From RGIG1995 sp045126815 (lineage in GTDB: Bacteria; Bacillota; Clostridia; Oscillospirales; CAG-272): DNA of 12,779 nucleotides. Where the stretch lies: contig JBGVPD010000036.1 in the NCBI GenBank assembly GCA_045126815.1, positions 1-12,779 on the forward strand. Direction: 5' to 3'. The notes under the pieces were generated by a model. The model had not been told where the DNA came from and made no database searches. It saw nothing but the letters and a program-made list of their open reading frames with translations. This document shows positions 7,103-12,779 of this stretch, piece after piece. Made by a program: the position numbers and the translations under genes. The number at the start of each line of letters is the position of its first letter. Positions within the stretch are counted from its first letter, which is position 1.

Positions 7103-7330
7103 TTAACCGAATATACTTCTCTTTTCTTTTATTGACACAACTTCAAAGCCAAGCGATTTTACCGTATCGGAAAAAACGTCGTCGTTAATATCATTTTTAT
7201 AAGAAACGACAGCACATTTTTTTGCAAGGTTTACCTTTGCGGATACGCCTTCAATTGAATTAAGAGCATTTTCAACACGCCCTTTGCATTTTTCACAATG
7301 CATTCCGTTTATCTCAATAATCTTTTTCAT
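7103..7330 (-). CDS. Small heavy-metal-associated (HMA) domain protein, CopZ-like
   Basis: 75 residues forming one ferredoxin-like HMA domain. G9-M-H-C-E-K-C15 is the metal-binding GMxCxxC loop, which holds Cu(I) or a similar soft metal between Cys12 and Cys15. The rest follows the usual pattern (VENALNSIEGV, AVVSY, SLGFEVVSI). Such proteins are cytosolic copper chaperones handing metal to P-type ATPases or regulators. No copA, csoR or copY is visible here, which is unusual, so the partner must lie elsewhere. An extra Cys39 precedes the third strand. It sits 16 nt after rpiB within the operon. Confidence 0.88.
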   Translation of the reverse strand: MKKIIEINGMHCEKCKGRVENALNSIEGVSAKVNLAKKCAVVSYKNDINDDVFSDTVKSLGFEVVSIKEKRSIFG

Positions 7331-7346
7331 TTTTTACCTGCTTCAA

Positions 7347-7811
7347 TTATCTTTCGTCAAAAGAGTTAACCATATCAACACGTCTCTGGTGTCTTCCGCC
7401 CTCATATTCTGTTTCAAGGAAAGCGTCAACGAGTTCGAATGCAAGACCGGCACCCACAACTCTTTCACCAAAACAAAGAACGTTAGCATCATTGTGCTGT
7501 CTTGTTGCCTTAGCAGAGAAAGTATCCGAAACACAAGCCGCTCTGATACCCTTGTGCTTATTTGCAACCATAGACATACCGATACCGGTTCCGCAAATAA
7601 GTATTCCCTGAGTATGATGATTGCCGTCAAGGACTGCACAACAAAGCTTGTGAGCAAATTCGGGGTAGTCTACCGATGCTGTCGAATTTGTTCCCAGATC
7701 CTCGTATTCAATACCTTTATCCTCCAAATGTTTTTTTACCTGTTCTTTCAAAGCGTAGCCTGCATGGTCACTTGCAATTGCAACGGGTTTTTTGATAAGT
7801 TCAATTTTCAT
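7347..7811 (-). CDS. rpiB: Ribose-5-phosphate isomerase B
   Basis: 154 residues, the usual RpiB/LacAB length. The enzyme interconverts ribulose-5-phosphate and ribose-5-phosphate in the pentose phosphate pathway. Visible signatures are SDHAG (14-18), the phosphate- and catalysis-associated ICGTGIGMSMVANK with Cys73, RAACVSD (90-96), RQHNDANVLCFGERV (104-118) and the C-terminal EGGRHQRRV. A ribosome-binding site AGAAGGG lies 7 nt before the ATG, and the gene follows tsaB by 19 nt. A close relative acting on allose or galactose phosphates cannot be excluded, but RpiB is the simplest reading. Confidence 0.93.
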   Translation of the reverse strand: MKIELIKKPVAIASDHAGYALKEQVKKHLEDKGIEYEDLGTNSTASVDYPEFAHKLCCAVLDGNHHTQGILICGTGIGMSMVANKHKGIRAACVSDTFSAKATRQHNDANVLCFGERVVGAGLAFELVDAFLETEYEGGRHQRRVDMVNSFDER

Positions 7812-7830
7812 AATTTTACCCTTCTTTATT

Positions 7831-8541
7831 TTAGTTTTTATTATTTAATCTTTCAAGTCTCTCACGTTCAGCTTGAGGAACTCTTAAATATGTCGGTTTT
7901 AAATTTTTATCCGAATAATCGTCTTCTTTGTTATCATTGTATTTTTTCAAAGCCAATACTGCTACGGAATAAGCATTCTGCTCTCTCAAAAGGTGGGGTG
8001 TATCGCAAAATCGGATATTTATATTCTTAACTGTAACATCATATCCGTCACCGCAGAAATAGATGTTTTTATCGGCATACTTTTCTTTCAGTTCTTTTTC
8101 AAGCTCTGATAAAGGAATGGCTCTGTCTTCTGTCAGTCTTACGATATTTTCTCCGTCACACATAAACAAAGCGTTGTAAACCTGTTCTCTGCGCGCATCC
8201 ATTACGGGACATATAATACCGCAAAATCCCTTTAGATTATATGCCAAAGCCTCAAGTGTCGAAACGCCGACACACAGTTTATTTTTTCCGAAAGCCAACC
8301 CCTTGATCAAAGATACGCCGATTCTGACTCCGGTAAATGAACCCGGTCCTTCGGATATAGCAAACATATCAATATCGTCAACCGTTAAATGAGAATTTTT
8401 CAAAACATTCTCGACCATCGGCAAAAGCGTTTCGCTGTGATTTAACCCCGCATTTACAGAATAAACGCAAATGGGAGCATTATCATCACAAACACTTACC
8501 GTCGCGGTTTTAGCCGTCGAGTCAAGAGAGAGAATTTTCAT
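7831..8541 (-). CDS. tsaB: tRNA t6A biosynthesis protein TsaB
   Basis: 236 residues, the normal length for TsaB (YeaZ), the inactive ASKHA-fold partner that binds TsaD in the complex forming N6-threonylcarbamoyl-adenosine at position 37 of ANN-reading tRNAs. Motifs seen: N-terminal ILSLDSTAKTATV, NHSETLLPMV (34-43) and ISEGPGSFTGVRIGVSLIKGLA (62-83). The ATG follows tsaE by only 3 nt, and its GGAG site lies inside the last codons of tsaE, so the pair should be translated together. The usual next genes, rimI and tsaD, are absent; rpiB follows instead. Confidence 0.95.
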   Translation of the reverse strand: MKILSLDSTAKTATVSVCDDNAPICVYSVNAGLNHSETLLPMVENVLKNSHLTVDDIDMFAISEGPGSFTGVRIGVSLIKGLAFGKNKLCVGVSTLEALAYNLKGFCGIICPVMDARREQVYNALFMCDGENIVRLTEDRAIPLSELEKELKEKYADKNIYFCGDGYDVTVKNINIRFCDTPHLLREQNAYSVAVLALKKYNDNKEDDYSDKNLKPTYLRVPQAERERLERLNNKN

Positions 8542-8544
8542 ATT

Positions 8545-9000
8545 TTACTCCGTCACTTTTTCAATTTTTATACGTCTTCCGTCTCCGTTGTCGGTCTTTT
8601 CTATTTCTATTCTATAATAAATTCCCGGCAACGCAAACGGAATATTTTCACACCATTCTGCAACGATTATGCAGTTTTTGTAATCATAAAATGCCGTTGA
8701 TTCCAAATCGTCTTCACTTGTTATTCTATACATATCGTAATGACACATTTTATACTTGCCCTTGTATTCATTAACGATAGCGTAAGTAGGACTCTGTACA
8801 AAATCATCAGGACATATTACCGATGCCAATCCTCTGACAAACACGGTCTTCCCAACTCCTACGTCTCCGTAAAGAGCTAAAAAGAGGTTGTCTGACGTCA
8901 GATTTTCCATCTCACTGCAAACTATATCTGCAAACTCTCTTGCAACAGCCTCCGTTTCATAAGCGGAAGCTGTTGCAACATTTTTTATTATTTCAGTCAT
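8545..9000 (-). CDS. tsaE: tRNA t6A biosynthesis ATPase TsaE
   Basis: 151 residues, typical of TsaE (YjeE), the small P-loop ATPase that drives turnover of the TsaBD t6A complex. It carries Walker A GDVGVGKT (45-52), SPTYAIVNEY (70-79), the HYDMYRI segment (87-93) and EWCENI (115-120). The Walker A has valine where many homologues have alanine (GAGKT), a mild variation. The ATG lies 5 nt after the fhs stop with no clear ribosome-binding site, so translation probably depends on ribosomes finishing fhs. Confidence 0.95.
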   Translation of the reverse strand: MTEIIKNVATASAYETEAVAREFADIVCSEMENLTSDNLFLALYGDVGVGKTVFVRGLASVICPDDFVQSPTYAIVNEYKGKYKMCHYDMYRITSEDDLESTAFYDYKNCIIVAEWCENIPFALPGIYYRIEIEKTDNGDGRRIKIEKVTE

Positions 9001-9005
9001 ATTTA

Positions 9006-10679
9006 TTAGAACAATCCCGTAATAATTCCGTCATCGTCAACGTCTATATTTTCAGCGGCGGGAACTTTGGGAAGTCCGGGCATAGTCATAATATTACCCG
9101 TCAAAACAACTATAAAGTGTGCGCCTGCAGAAAGTGTTACGTCACGAACGGTAACGGTAAATCCACTCGGTCTGCCCAAAAGTGCAGGATCATCGGAAAG
9201 CGAATACTGTGTCTTTGCAACGCATATAGGATATTTCTTATATTTTTCGTCCAAAGATTCGATTTCCTTGATCGCCTTAAGAGCAGGTGCAGTAAAGTTT
9301 ACACCTGATGCGCCGTATATTTCTTTTGCAATCTTTTCAACCTTTTCGCAAATCGAAAGATCTTCGTCATAAATATACTTAAAGTTTGCAGCCTTTTCGC
9401 AAGAAGCAACAACCTTTTCAGCCAACTCAATTCCGCCGTCTCCGCCTCTTGCAAATACGTCGGAAAGCGCAAATTCAGCACCCTTAGCTCTACAAGCATC
9501 TTCGATAAACTTCAATTCCGCATCGCTGTCGGTATCAAAACGGTTGATCGCAACAACGCAAGGAACACCGAATTTTGCTATATTATCAATATGAGCCTCA
9601 AGGTTGCATATACCCTTCTTCAATGCCTCAAGGTTCTCAGCCTTAAGTTCAGTCTTGGGTACACCGCCGTTATATTTAAGTGCGCGTACAGTCGCTACTA
9701 AAACTATCGTTGAAGGAGCAATTCCTGCCATACGGCATTTAATATCAAGGAACTTTTCAGCACCGAGGTCAGCACCGAAACCTGCTTCTGTTATTGCATA
9801 GTCAGCAAGTTTCATAGCAAGTTTTGTTGCTCTTACAGAGTTGCATCCGTGAGCTATATTAGCAAAAGGACCTCCGTGAATAAGCGCGGGTGTGTTTTCA
9901 AGTGTCTGAACCAAGTTAGGCTTCAAAGCGTCTTTCAAAAGCGCTGTCATAGCGCCGTTAGCCTTAATATCTCTGCAGTAAACGGGCGAACCGTCGTACT
10001 TGTATGCAACAAGAATATCTCCAAGTCTTTCTTTCAAATCGGTTACTGAATCTGCAAGGCAAAGAATAGCCATAACTTCACTTGCAACCGTTATCATAAA
10101 GTGGTCTTCTCTTGGAATACCGTCTACCTTTGAACCAAGTCCGCAGATAGTGTTACGGAGAGCTCTGTCGTTTGTATCGGTAACTCTCTTGAAAAGTATT
10201 CTTCTCTGGTCAATTCCCAAAGCATTTCCCTGGTGTAGATGGTTATCTATCATAGCGCACAAAAGATTGTTTGCCGCAGTAATAGCGTGAAAGTCTCCTG
10301 TGAAATGAAGGTTAATATCTTCCATAGGAACTACCTGAGCATAACCTCCGCCCGCAGCTCCGCCTTTAACTCCGAAAACAGGACCAAGAGAGGGTTCACG
10401 AAGAGCGATTACAGCCTTCTTTCCTATTTTCTCCATAGCCTGTCCGAGACCTATTGTTGTCGTGGTCTTTCCTTCACCGGCAGGTGTAGGGTTAATTGCA
10501 GTTACAAGAATAAGTTTGCCGTCTTTTTTGTCGGCATTACGTTTGATAAAATCATTCGTGATCTTTGCCTTATATTTGCCGTAAAGTTCAAGTTCATCGG
10601 GATTTACACCCAGCTTTTCCGCAATTTCGGAAATAGGTTTCATCTGTGCATTTTGAGAAATCTGAATATCGGTAAGCAT
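9006..10679 (-). CDS. fhs: Formate--tetrahydrofolate ligase
   Basis: 557 residues from the ATG at 10679, the normal family length. The enzyme makes 10-formyl-THF from formate, ATP and THF, feeding purine and formyl-Met synthesis, or the Wood-Ljungdahl methyl branch in acetogens. Signatures: P-loop NPTPAGEGKTTTT (63-75), REPSLGPVFGVKGGAAGGG (94-112), VVPMEDINLHFTGDFHAI (116-133), and the conserved C-terminal LGRPSGFTVTVRDV and NIMTMPGLP. I prefer 10679 because GAGGAGGG lies 9 nt upstream; an in-frame ATG at 10700 has no such site. First gene of the operon, behind the promoter at 10722-10749. No Wood-Ljungdahl genes are adjacent, so a general C1 role is the safer call. Confidence 0.97.
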   Translation of the reverse strand: MLTDIQISQNAQMKPISEIAEKLGVNPDELELYGKYKAKITNDFIKRNADKKDGKLILVTAINPTPAGEGKTTTTIGLGQAMEKIGKKAVIALREPSLGPVFGVKGGAAGGGYAQVVPMEDINLHFTGDFHAITAANNLLCAMIDNHLHQGNALGIDQRRILFKRVTDTNDRALRNTICGLGSKVDGIPREDHFMITVASEVMAILCLADSVTDLKERLGDILVAYKYDGSPVYCRDIKANGAMTALLKDALKPNLVQTLENTPALIHGGPFANIAHGCNSVRATKLAMKLADYAITEAGFGADLGAEKFLDIKCRMAGIAPSTIVLVATVRALKYNGGVPKTELKAENLEALKKGICNLEAHIDNIAKFGVPCVVAINRFDTDSDAELKFIEDACRAKGAEFALSDVFARGGDGGIELAEKVVASCEKAANFKYIYDEDLSICEKVEKIAKEIYGASGVNFTAPALKAIKEIESLDEKYKKYPICVAKTQYSLSDDPALLGRPSGFTVTVRDVTLSAGAHFIVVLTGNIMTMPGLPKVPAAENIDVDDDGIITGLF

Positions 10680-10721
10680 TAAACTGTACCCTCCTCGCAA
10701 TTTTATATAAAGATTAAATCT

Positions 10722-10749
10722 ATTATAACATATATTTCAAATTTTTCAA
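10722..10749 (-). promoter_or_regulatory. Promoter of the fhs operon
   Basis: On the - strand, TTGAAA (10744-10749), a 16-bp spacer and a perfect TATAAT (10722-10727), with the start site near 10715 and a leader of about 35 nt. This is the only good promoter upstream of six closely spaced genes that end at one terminator, which supports a single polycistronic unit. I see no riboswitch in the short leader. Confidence 0.75.
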
Positions 10750-10833
10750 ACGGTAATTTAATATTTTTTCAAAAAACTCGCGTTTTTTACATAAAAACTT
10801 AAAACAACTCCATTTTTTTAAACATATAAGCAC

Positions 10834-10862
10834 TTTACATAAGCAAAAAACTATGATATACT
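10834..10862 (+). promoter_or_regulatory. Promoter of tRNA-Arg
   Basis: TTTACA (10834-10839), a 17-bp spacer and TATACT (10857-10862). The start site would fall near 10869, about 25 nt before the mature tRNA. Confidence 0.7.
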
Positions 10863-10893
10863 TGTTTGAACTTTTATTTTTATAAAATATTAT

Positions 10894-10970
10894 CTGCCCG
10901 TGGCTCAGCTGGATAGCGCGTCAGACTCCGACTCTGAAGGCCGCAGGTTCAAATCCTGTCGGGCAGGCCA
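10894..10970 (+). tRNA. tRNA-Arg, anticodon CCG
   Basis: A 77-nt gene with encoded CCA. Acceptor stem CTGCCCG/CGGGCAG is fully paired with discriminator G. The anticodon arm TCAGA-CTCCGAC-TCTGA gives anticodon CCG (10928-10930), reading arginine codon CGG. The T-arm loop is TTCAAAT. The D-stem is imperfect: GCTC faces GCGC, leaving a U-C opposition where most relatives have GAGC. That is tolerable but worth noting. It is expressed as a single-gene unit with its own promoter and terminator. Confidence 0.96.
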
Positions 10971-10973
10971 AAA

Positions 10974-11014
10974 AAGAACCAACTTTTGTTTAACAAAAGT
11001 TGGTTCTTTTTTTA
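10974..11014 (+). terminator. Terminator of tRNA-Arg
   Basis: A perfect stem of about 15 bp (up to 10988, paired with 10994 onward) around a 5-nt loop is followed by a run of seven T residues ending at 11013. It begins within a few bases of the tRNA CCA end. Confidence 0.95.
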
Positions 11015-11015
11015 T

Positions 11016-11208
11016 CCAAGCCGCAGGCTTGGCATATCATCACCGCACGAAGTGGGGTGCATATCATCAAGGGCGGCTTTCCGCCCTTGTATCTCATCAC
11101 GCTTTAGCGTGCATTCTCCTGCGGCTTGATGATATACAACACTCCGTGTTGATGATATACCGCAACAAGTTGCGGATGATATACAAGGCTTCGCCTTGAT
11201 TGATTGGA
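11016..11208. repeat. Array of seven small hairpins joined by conserved GATGATATAC-type linkers
   Basis: Seven short hairpins follow one another: 11016-11032, 11041-11059, 11068-11089, 11098-11111, 11137-11151, 11161-11174 and 11184-11198. Stems are 5-9 bp and mostly unrelated in sequence; loops are 2-4 nt. Linkers are nearly constant. In the left half they read CATATCATC (11033-11041, 11060-11068) and variant TATCTCATC (11090-11098). In the right half they are the reverse complement, GATGATATAC (11128-11137, 11151-11160, 11175-11184). An 11-bp arm (11017-11027) also has its perfect complement at 11118-11128. Left and right linkers can pair, so the array may fold as one branched structure. 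No coding potential is apparent and I know no named family for it. Confidence 0.85.
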
Positions 11209-11224
11209 AAAAGTGTGATATAAT
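11196..11224 (+). promoter_or_regulatory. Strong promoter at the right edge of the hairpin array
   Basis: TTGATT (11196-11201), a 17-bp spacer and a perfect TATAAT (11219-11224). The -35 box overlaps the foot of the last hairpin. The nearest gene starts 239 bp further on and has its own promoter, so this one would give a long leader or a small separate RNA. I found no ORF and no convincing terminator between 11230 and 11390. Confidence 0.55.
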
Positions 11225-11393
11225 AAGTTCAACGATAAACTTGAATTTGAAGGACAGAACACTCCCCTCTCTTTTTATCTTTTTTATCGTATTTTATCCG
11301 TTTAGATAGTCTTATGCAGAAAAGTTAATTATACCCTTTCAAATTTTATCAACTTTTTTGCTTGTAAGCAGTTCAGTTTTTTAATAAATTCTA

Positions 11394-11422
11394 TTGATAT
11401 TATTTTTTACGCGTGTTATAAT
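11394..11422 (+). promoter_or_regulatory. Promoter of the 401-residue protein gene
   Basis: TTGATA (11394-11399), a 17-bp spacer and a perfect TATAAT (11417-11422). The start near 11429 gives a leader of about 34 nt containing the GAGAGG ribosome-binding site (11448-11453), 9 nt before the ATG. Confidence 0.8.
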
Positions 11423-11462
11423 ATAGCAGATTTTGTATTCTTTTTATGAGAGGTAAATAAAA

Positions 11463-12668
11463 ATGCGTGATTTTTTTCACAACTATGATCCCATTTTTTT
11501 CATTTCACACATTGACGGAGATTGTTTAAATAACTTCGAGGGCAAACTCGAAGAAGATGCGCTCTATATCACCGCCAAAGTAAAAGCTGCCGATAACGCA
11601 TGTGTTACTATCAACGGCAAAGAAGCACAATATGACGAAGTAGAACATACCTACTCTGCCGAAATTCCGCTTTACAATTACAGAAACACACTTTGCGCTA
11701 TTGACACAAAAAACGGTTACCGTGCCGAGATCGTTGTTTATTGGCTAAAAAATGCCACAAACAAATATTATTTCACGGTTGATGACTGCATCGTTTTCCT
11801 CTATGAGCTTACAAAACACCCCGAAAAATATCCTTCTCTTTTTGACCATCATTTCCTCGCTCCATTTAAAAAGGCGCATGACCTTTACGGAGCCAACGTT
11901 CATTTGAACCTTTACTACGAATACAATGATGAAACAGCAGCAGATTTTTCGGAGCACAAAGAATATTTTAACCTTACAATGATGACGGACAGATATCGTC
12001 AGGAATGGGAAGACAACTCCGATTGGCTTACCCTTTCATACCATGCTCACGCAAATTATCCCGATATGCCAAACAAACATTTAAGCGGCGATTTTATAGC
12101 TGAGTCAATGCGTAAAGTTCACAAAGAGATCCTCCGTTTTGCAGGACCTAAATCTCTTATCAAAGCTACTACTGCTCACTGGGGCAACGGATATATAGAA
12201 CCCCTCAGAGCTTTCCGCGAGGGCGGTTATTTCATTCAATTCGGTTCCTTTAGACAGATAGATAATGATGAAGCATATCTTTCATACTACGGAAGAGACG
12301 GACTTCCCGCTTACCTCAGAGGCGCAGGACTTGACGCATACAACAACGTTTCAGACGCAAAAGACGGAAGCCAAGGCAGAGACGTTTGGAGAGATAACAA
12401 AGAAGATATCTACTACTGCCACACCGATATGGTTTTGAACAATAACGAAGGTATTCCCACAGACCAAATCGAAAGCTGGTTAGATAAATATCTTGAACTC
12501 CGCCCCACGATTGGTATCGTAGGATTAATGATTCATGAAGAATACTACTATTCCGACTACATCAACTACATCCCCGATTGCGGAGAAAGAGTACTAAAAG
12601 CTATCAAACACGTATACGACAAAGGCTTCAGAAGCTGTCCTATCGAAGACGTTATACTCGAATATTAA
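11463..12668 (+). CDS. Uncharacterised protein, N-terminal beta domain plus possible NodB-like fold
   Basis: 401 residues with no signal peptide or membrane segment, so probably cytoplasmic. Residues 30-95 look like a small beta-sandwich (VTINGKEAQYDEVEHTYSAEI, then NTLCAIDTKNGYRAEIVVYW), the pattern of Ig-like accessory domains. From about 100 on, YFTVDDC (102-109) resembles the TFDDG metal motif of polysaccharide deacetylases. SYHAHANYPD (192-201) could supply the histidines of motif 2, and KATTAHWGNGY and MIHEEYYY hold further conserved-looking His/Glu. Spacing is longer than in typical NodB enzymes and glycine is replaced by cysteine in motif 1, so catalysis is unproven. The gene is monocistronic with its own promoter and terminator. 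Gene reality is certain; function is inference. Confidence 0.75.
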   Translation: MRDFFHNYDPIFFISHIDGDCLNNFEGKLEEDALYITAKVKAADNACVTINGKEAQYDEVEHTYSAEIPLYNYRNTLCAIDTKNGYRAEIVVYWLKNATNKYYFTVDDCIVFLYELTKHPEKYPSLFDHHFLAPFKKAHDLYGANVHLNLYYEYNDETAADFSEHKEYFNLTMMTDRYRQEWEDNSDWLTLSYHAHANYPDMPNKHLSGDFIAESMRKVHKEILRFAGPKSLIKATTAHWGNGYIEPLRAFREGGYFIQFGSFRQIDNDEAYLSYYGRDGLPAYLRGAGLDAYNNVSDAKDGSQGRDVWRDNKEDIYYCHTDMVLNNNEGIPTDQIESWLDKYLELRPTIGIVGLMIHEEYYYSDYINYIPDCGERVLKAIKHVYDKGFRSCPIEDVILEY

Positions 12669-12692
12669 TATTTAACGAAACACTAAAAAATC

Positions 12693-12729
12693 GAAGTGCA
12701 TTCACCTAAAAATGAATGTACTTCTTTTT
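12693..12729 (+). terminator. Terminator of the 401-residue protein gene
   Basis: Twelve-position arms (12693-12704 with 12713-12724) pair with one mismatch around an 8-nt loop, followed by five T residues. It lies 24 nt after the stop codon. Confidence 0.88.
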
Positions 12730-12749
12730 CATATTAAACACAATAGAGA

Positions 12750-12771
12750 GTTGGTGGGCAAAGCCACCAAC
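12750..12771. other. Short inverted repeat near the window edge
   Basis: A perfect 8-bp inverted repeat, GTTGGTGG and CCACCAAC, surrounds loop gcaaag. There is no T run after it, so it is not an obvious terminator. It may belong to a feature that continues beyond the window. Confidence 0.45.
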
Positions 12772-12779
12772 GATCTTAT

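Noticed and set aside
6421..7188. 255-codon + strand ORF opposite the AI-2E-family gene
   Set aside because: It is a Thr/Ile-rich mirror of a hydrophobic coding sequence, with no plausible ribosome-binding site or family match.
7284..8030. 248-codon + strand ORF opposite rpiB and tsaB
   Set aside because: It is antisense to two well-recognised genes and shows no recognisable domain; a long shadow ORF is expected there.
10680..10721. Riboswitch in the fhs leader
   Set aside because: The predicted leader of about 35 nt is too short for a folate-type riboswitch and shows no paired structure apart from the ribosome-binding site.
10769..10787. Short A6C/GT6 inverted repeat between fhs and tRNA-Arg
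   Set aside because: A seven-base A/T stem in AT-rich DNA with no neighbouring gene end to terminate; probably chance.
11016..11208. CRISPR array
   Set aside because: Repeats are only 9-10 bp, the intervening units are 13-22-bp palindromes instead of unique spacers of uniform length, the repeat orientation switches, and no cas genes are present.

Overview
The window reads as chromosomal DNA from a low-GC Gram-positive bacterium of the class Clostridia, perhaps close to Oscillospiraceae. That placement is inferred from AT-rich intergenic DNA, strong Shine-Dalgarno sites, near-consensus TTGaca/TATAAT promoters, many intrinsic terminators, CCA-encoding tRNA genes and the gene content. Nothing resembles a prophage or an intact transposon. 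Most genes are ordinary; the unusual material lies between them.

Layout. 1-61 is a terminator of an upstream + strand gene. 62-230 carries three 19-bp tandem repeats plus diverged copies. 335-455 is a tRNA-Pro(CGG) transcription unit on the - strand. About 476-910 has no credible gene but looks like a single - strand transcription unit for a purine-rich, structured, roughly 400-nt non-coding RNA. 943-2365 is a + strand MFS transporter with two candidate promoters and a palindrome at its transcription start. It converges on a - strand operon at 2455-5793: VTC-domain protein, DUF4956 membrane protein and a Cthe_2159-like beta-helix lipoprotein. The VTC gene seems to begin with ACG instead of ATG. 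5940-10749 is a second - strand operon with one promoter and one terminator: fhs, tsaE, tsaB, rpiB, a small metal-binding (HMA) protein and an AI-2E-family membrane protein. 10834-11013 is a + strand tRNA-Arg(CCG) unit. 11016-11208 is an array of seven small, mostly unrelated hairpins joined by a conserved 9-10 bp linker that switches orientation midway. It runs directly into a strong promoter. 11394-12729 is a complete transcription unit for a 401-residue protein with a possible NodB-like fold.

How the genes work together. The VTC/DUF4956/beta-helix trio is tightly coupled, with 8-nt and 4-nt overlaps, and probably forms an envelope system: a polyphosphate-polymerase-like catalytic domain, a membrane partner and an exported surface lipoprotein. 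The longer operon is housekeeping: formate activation for one-carbon metabolism, t6A tRNA modification (tsaE, tsaB) and pentose-phosphate isomerisation (rpiB). The strongest candidates for something undescribed are the hairpin/linker array at 11016-11208 and the structured RNA at about 476-875.
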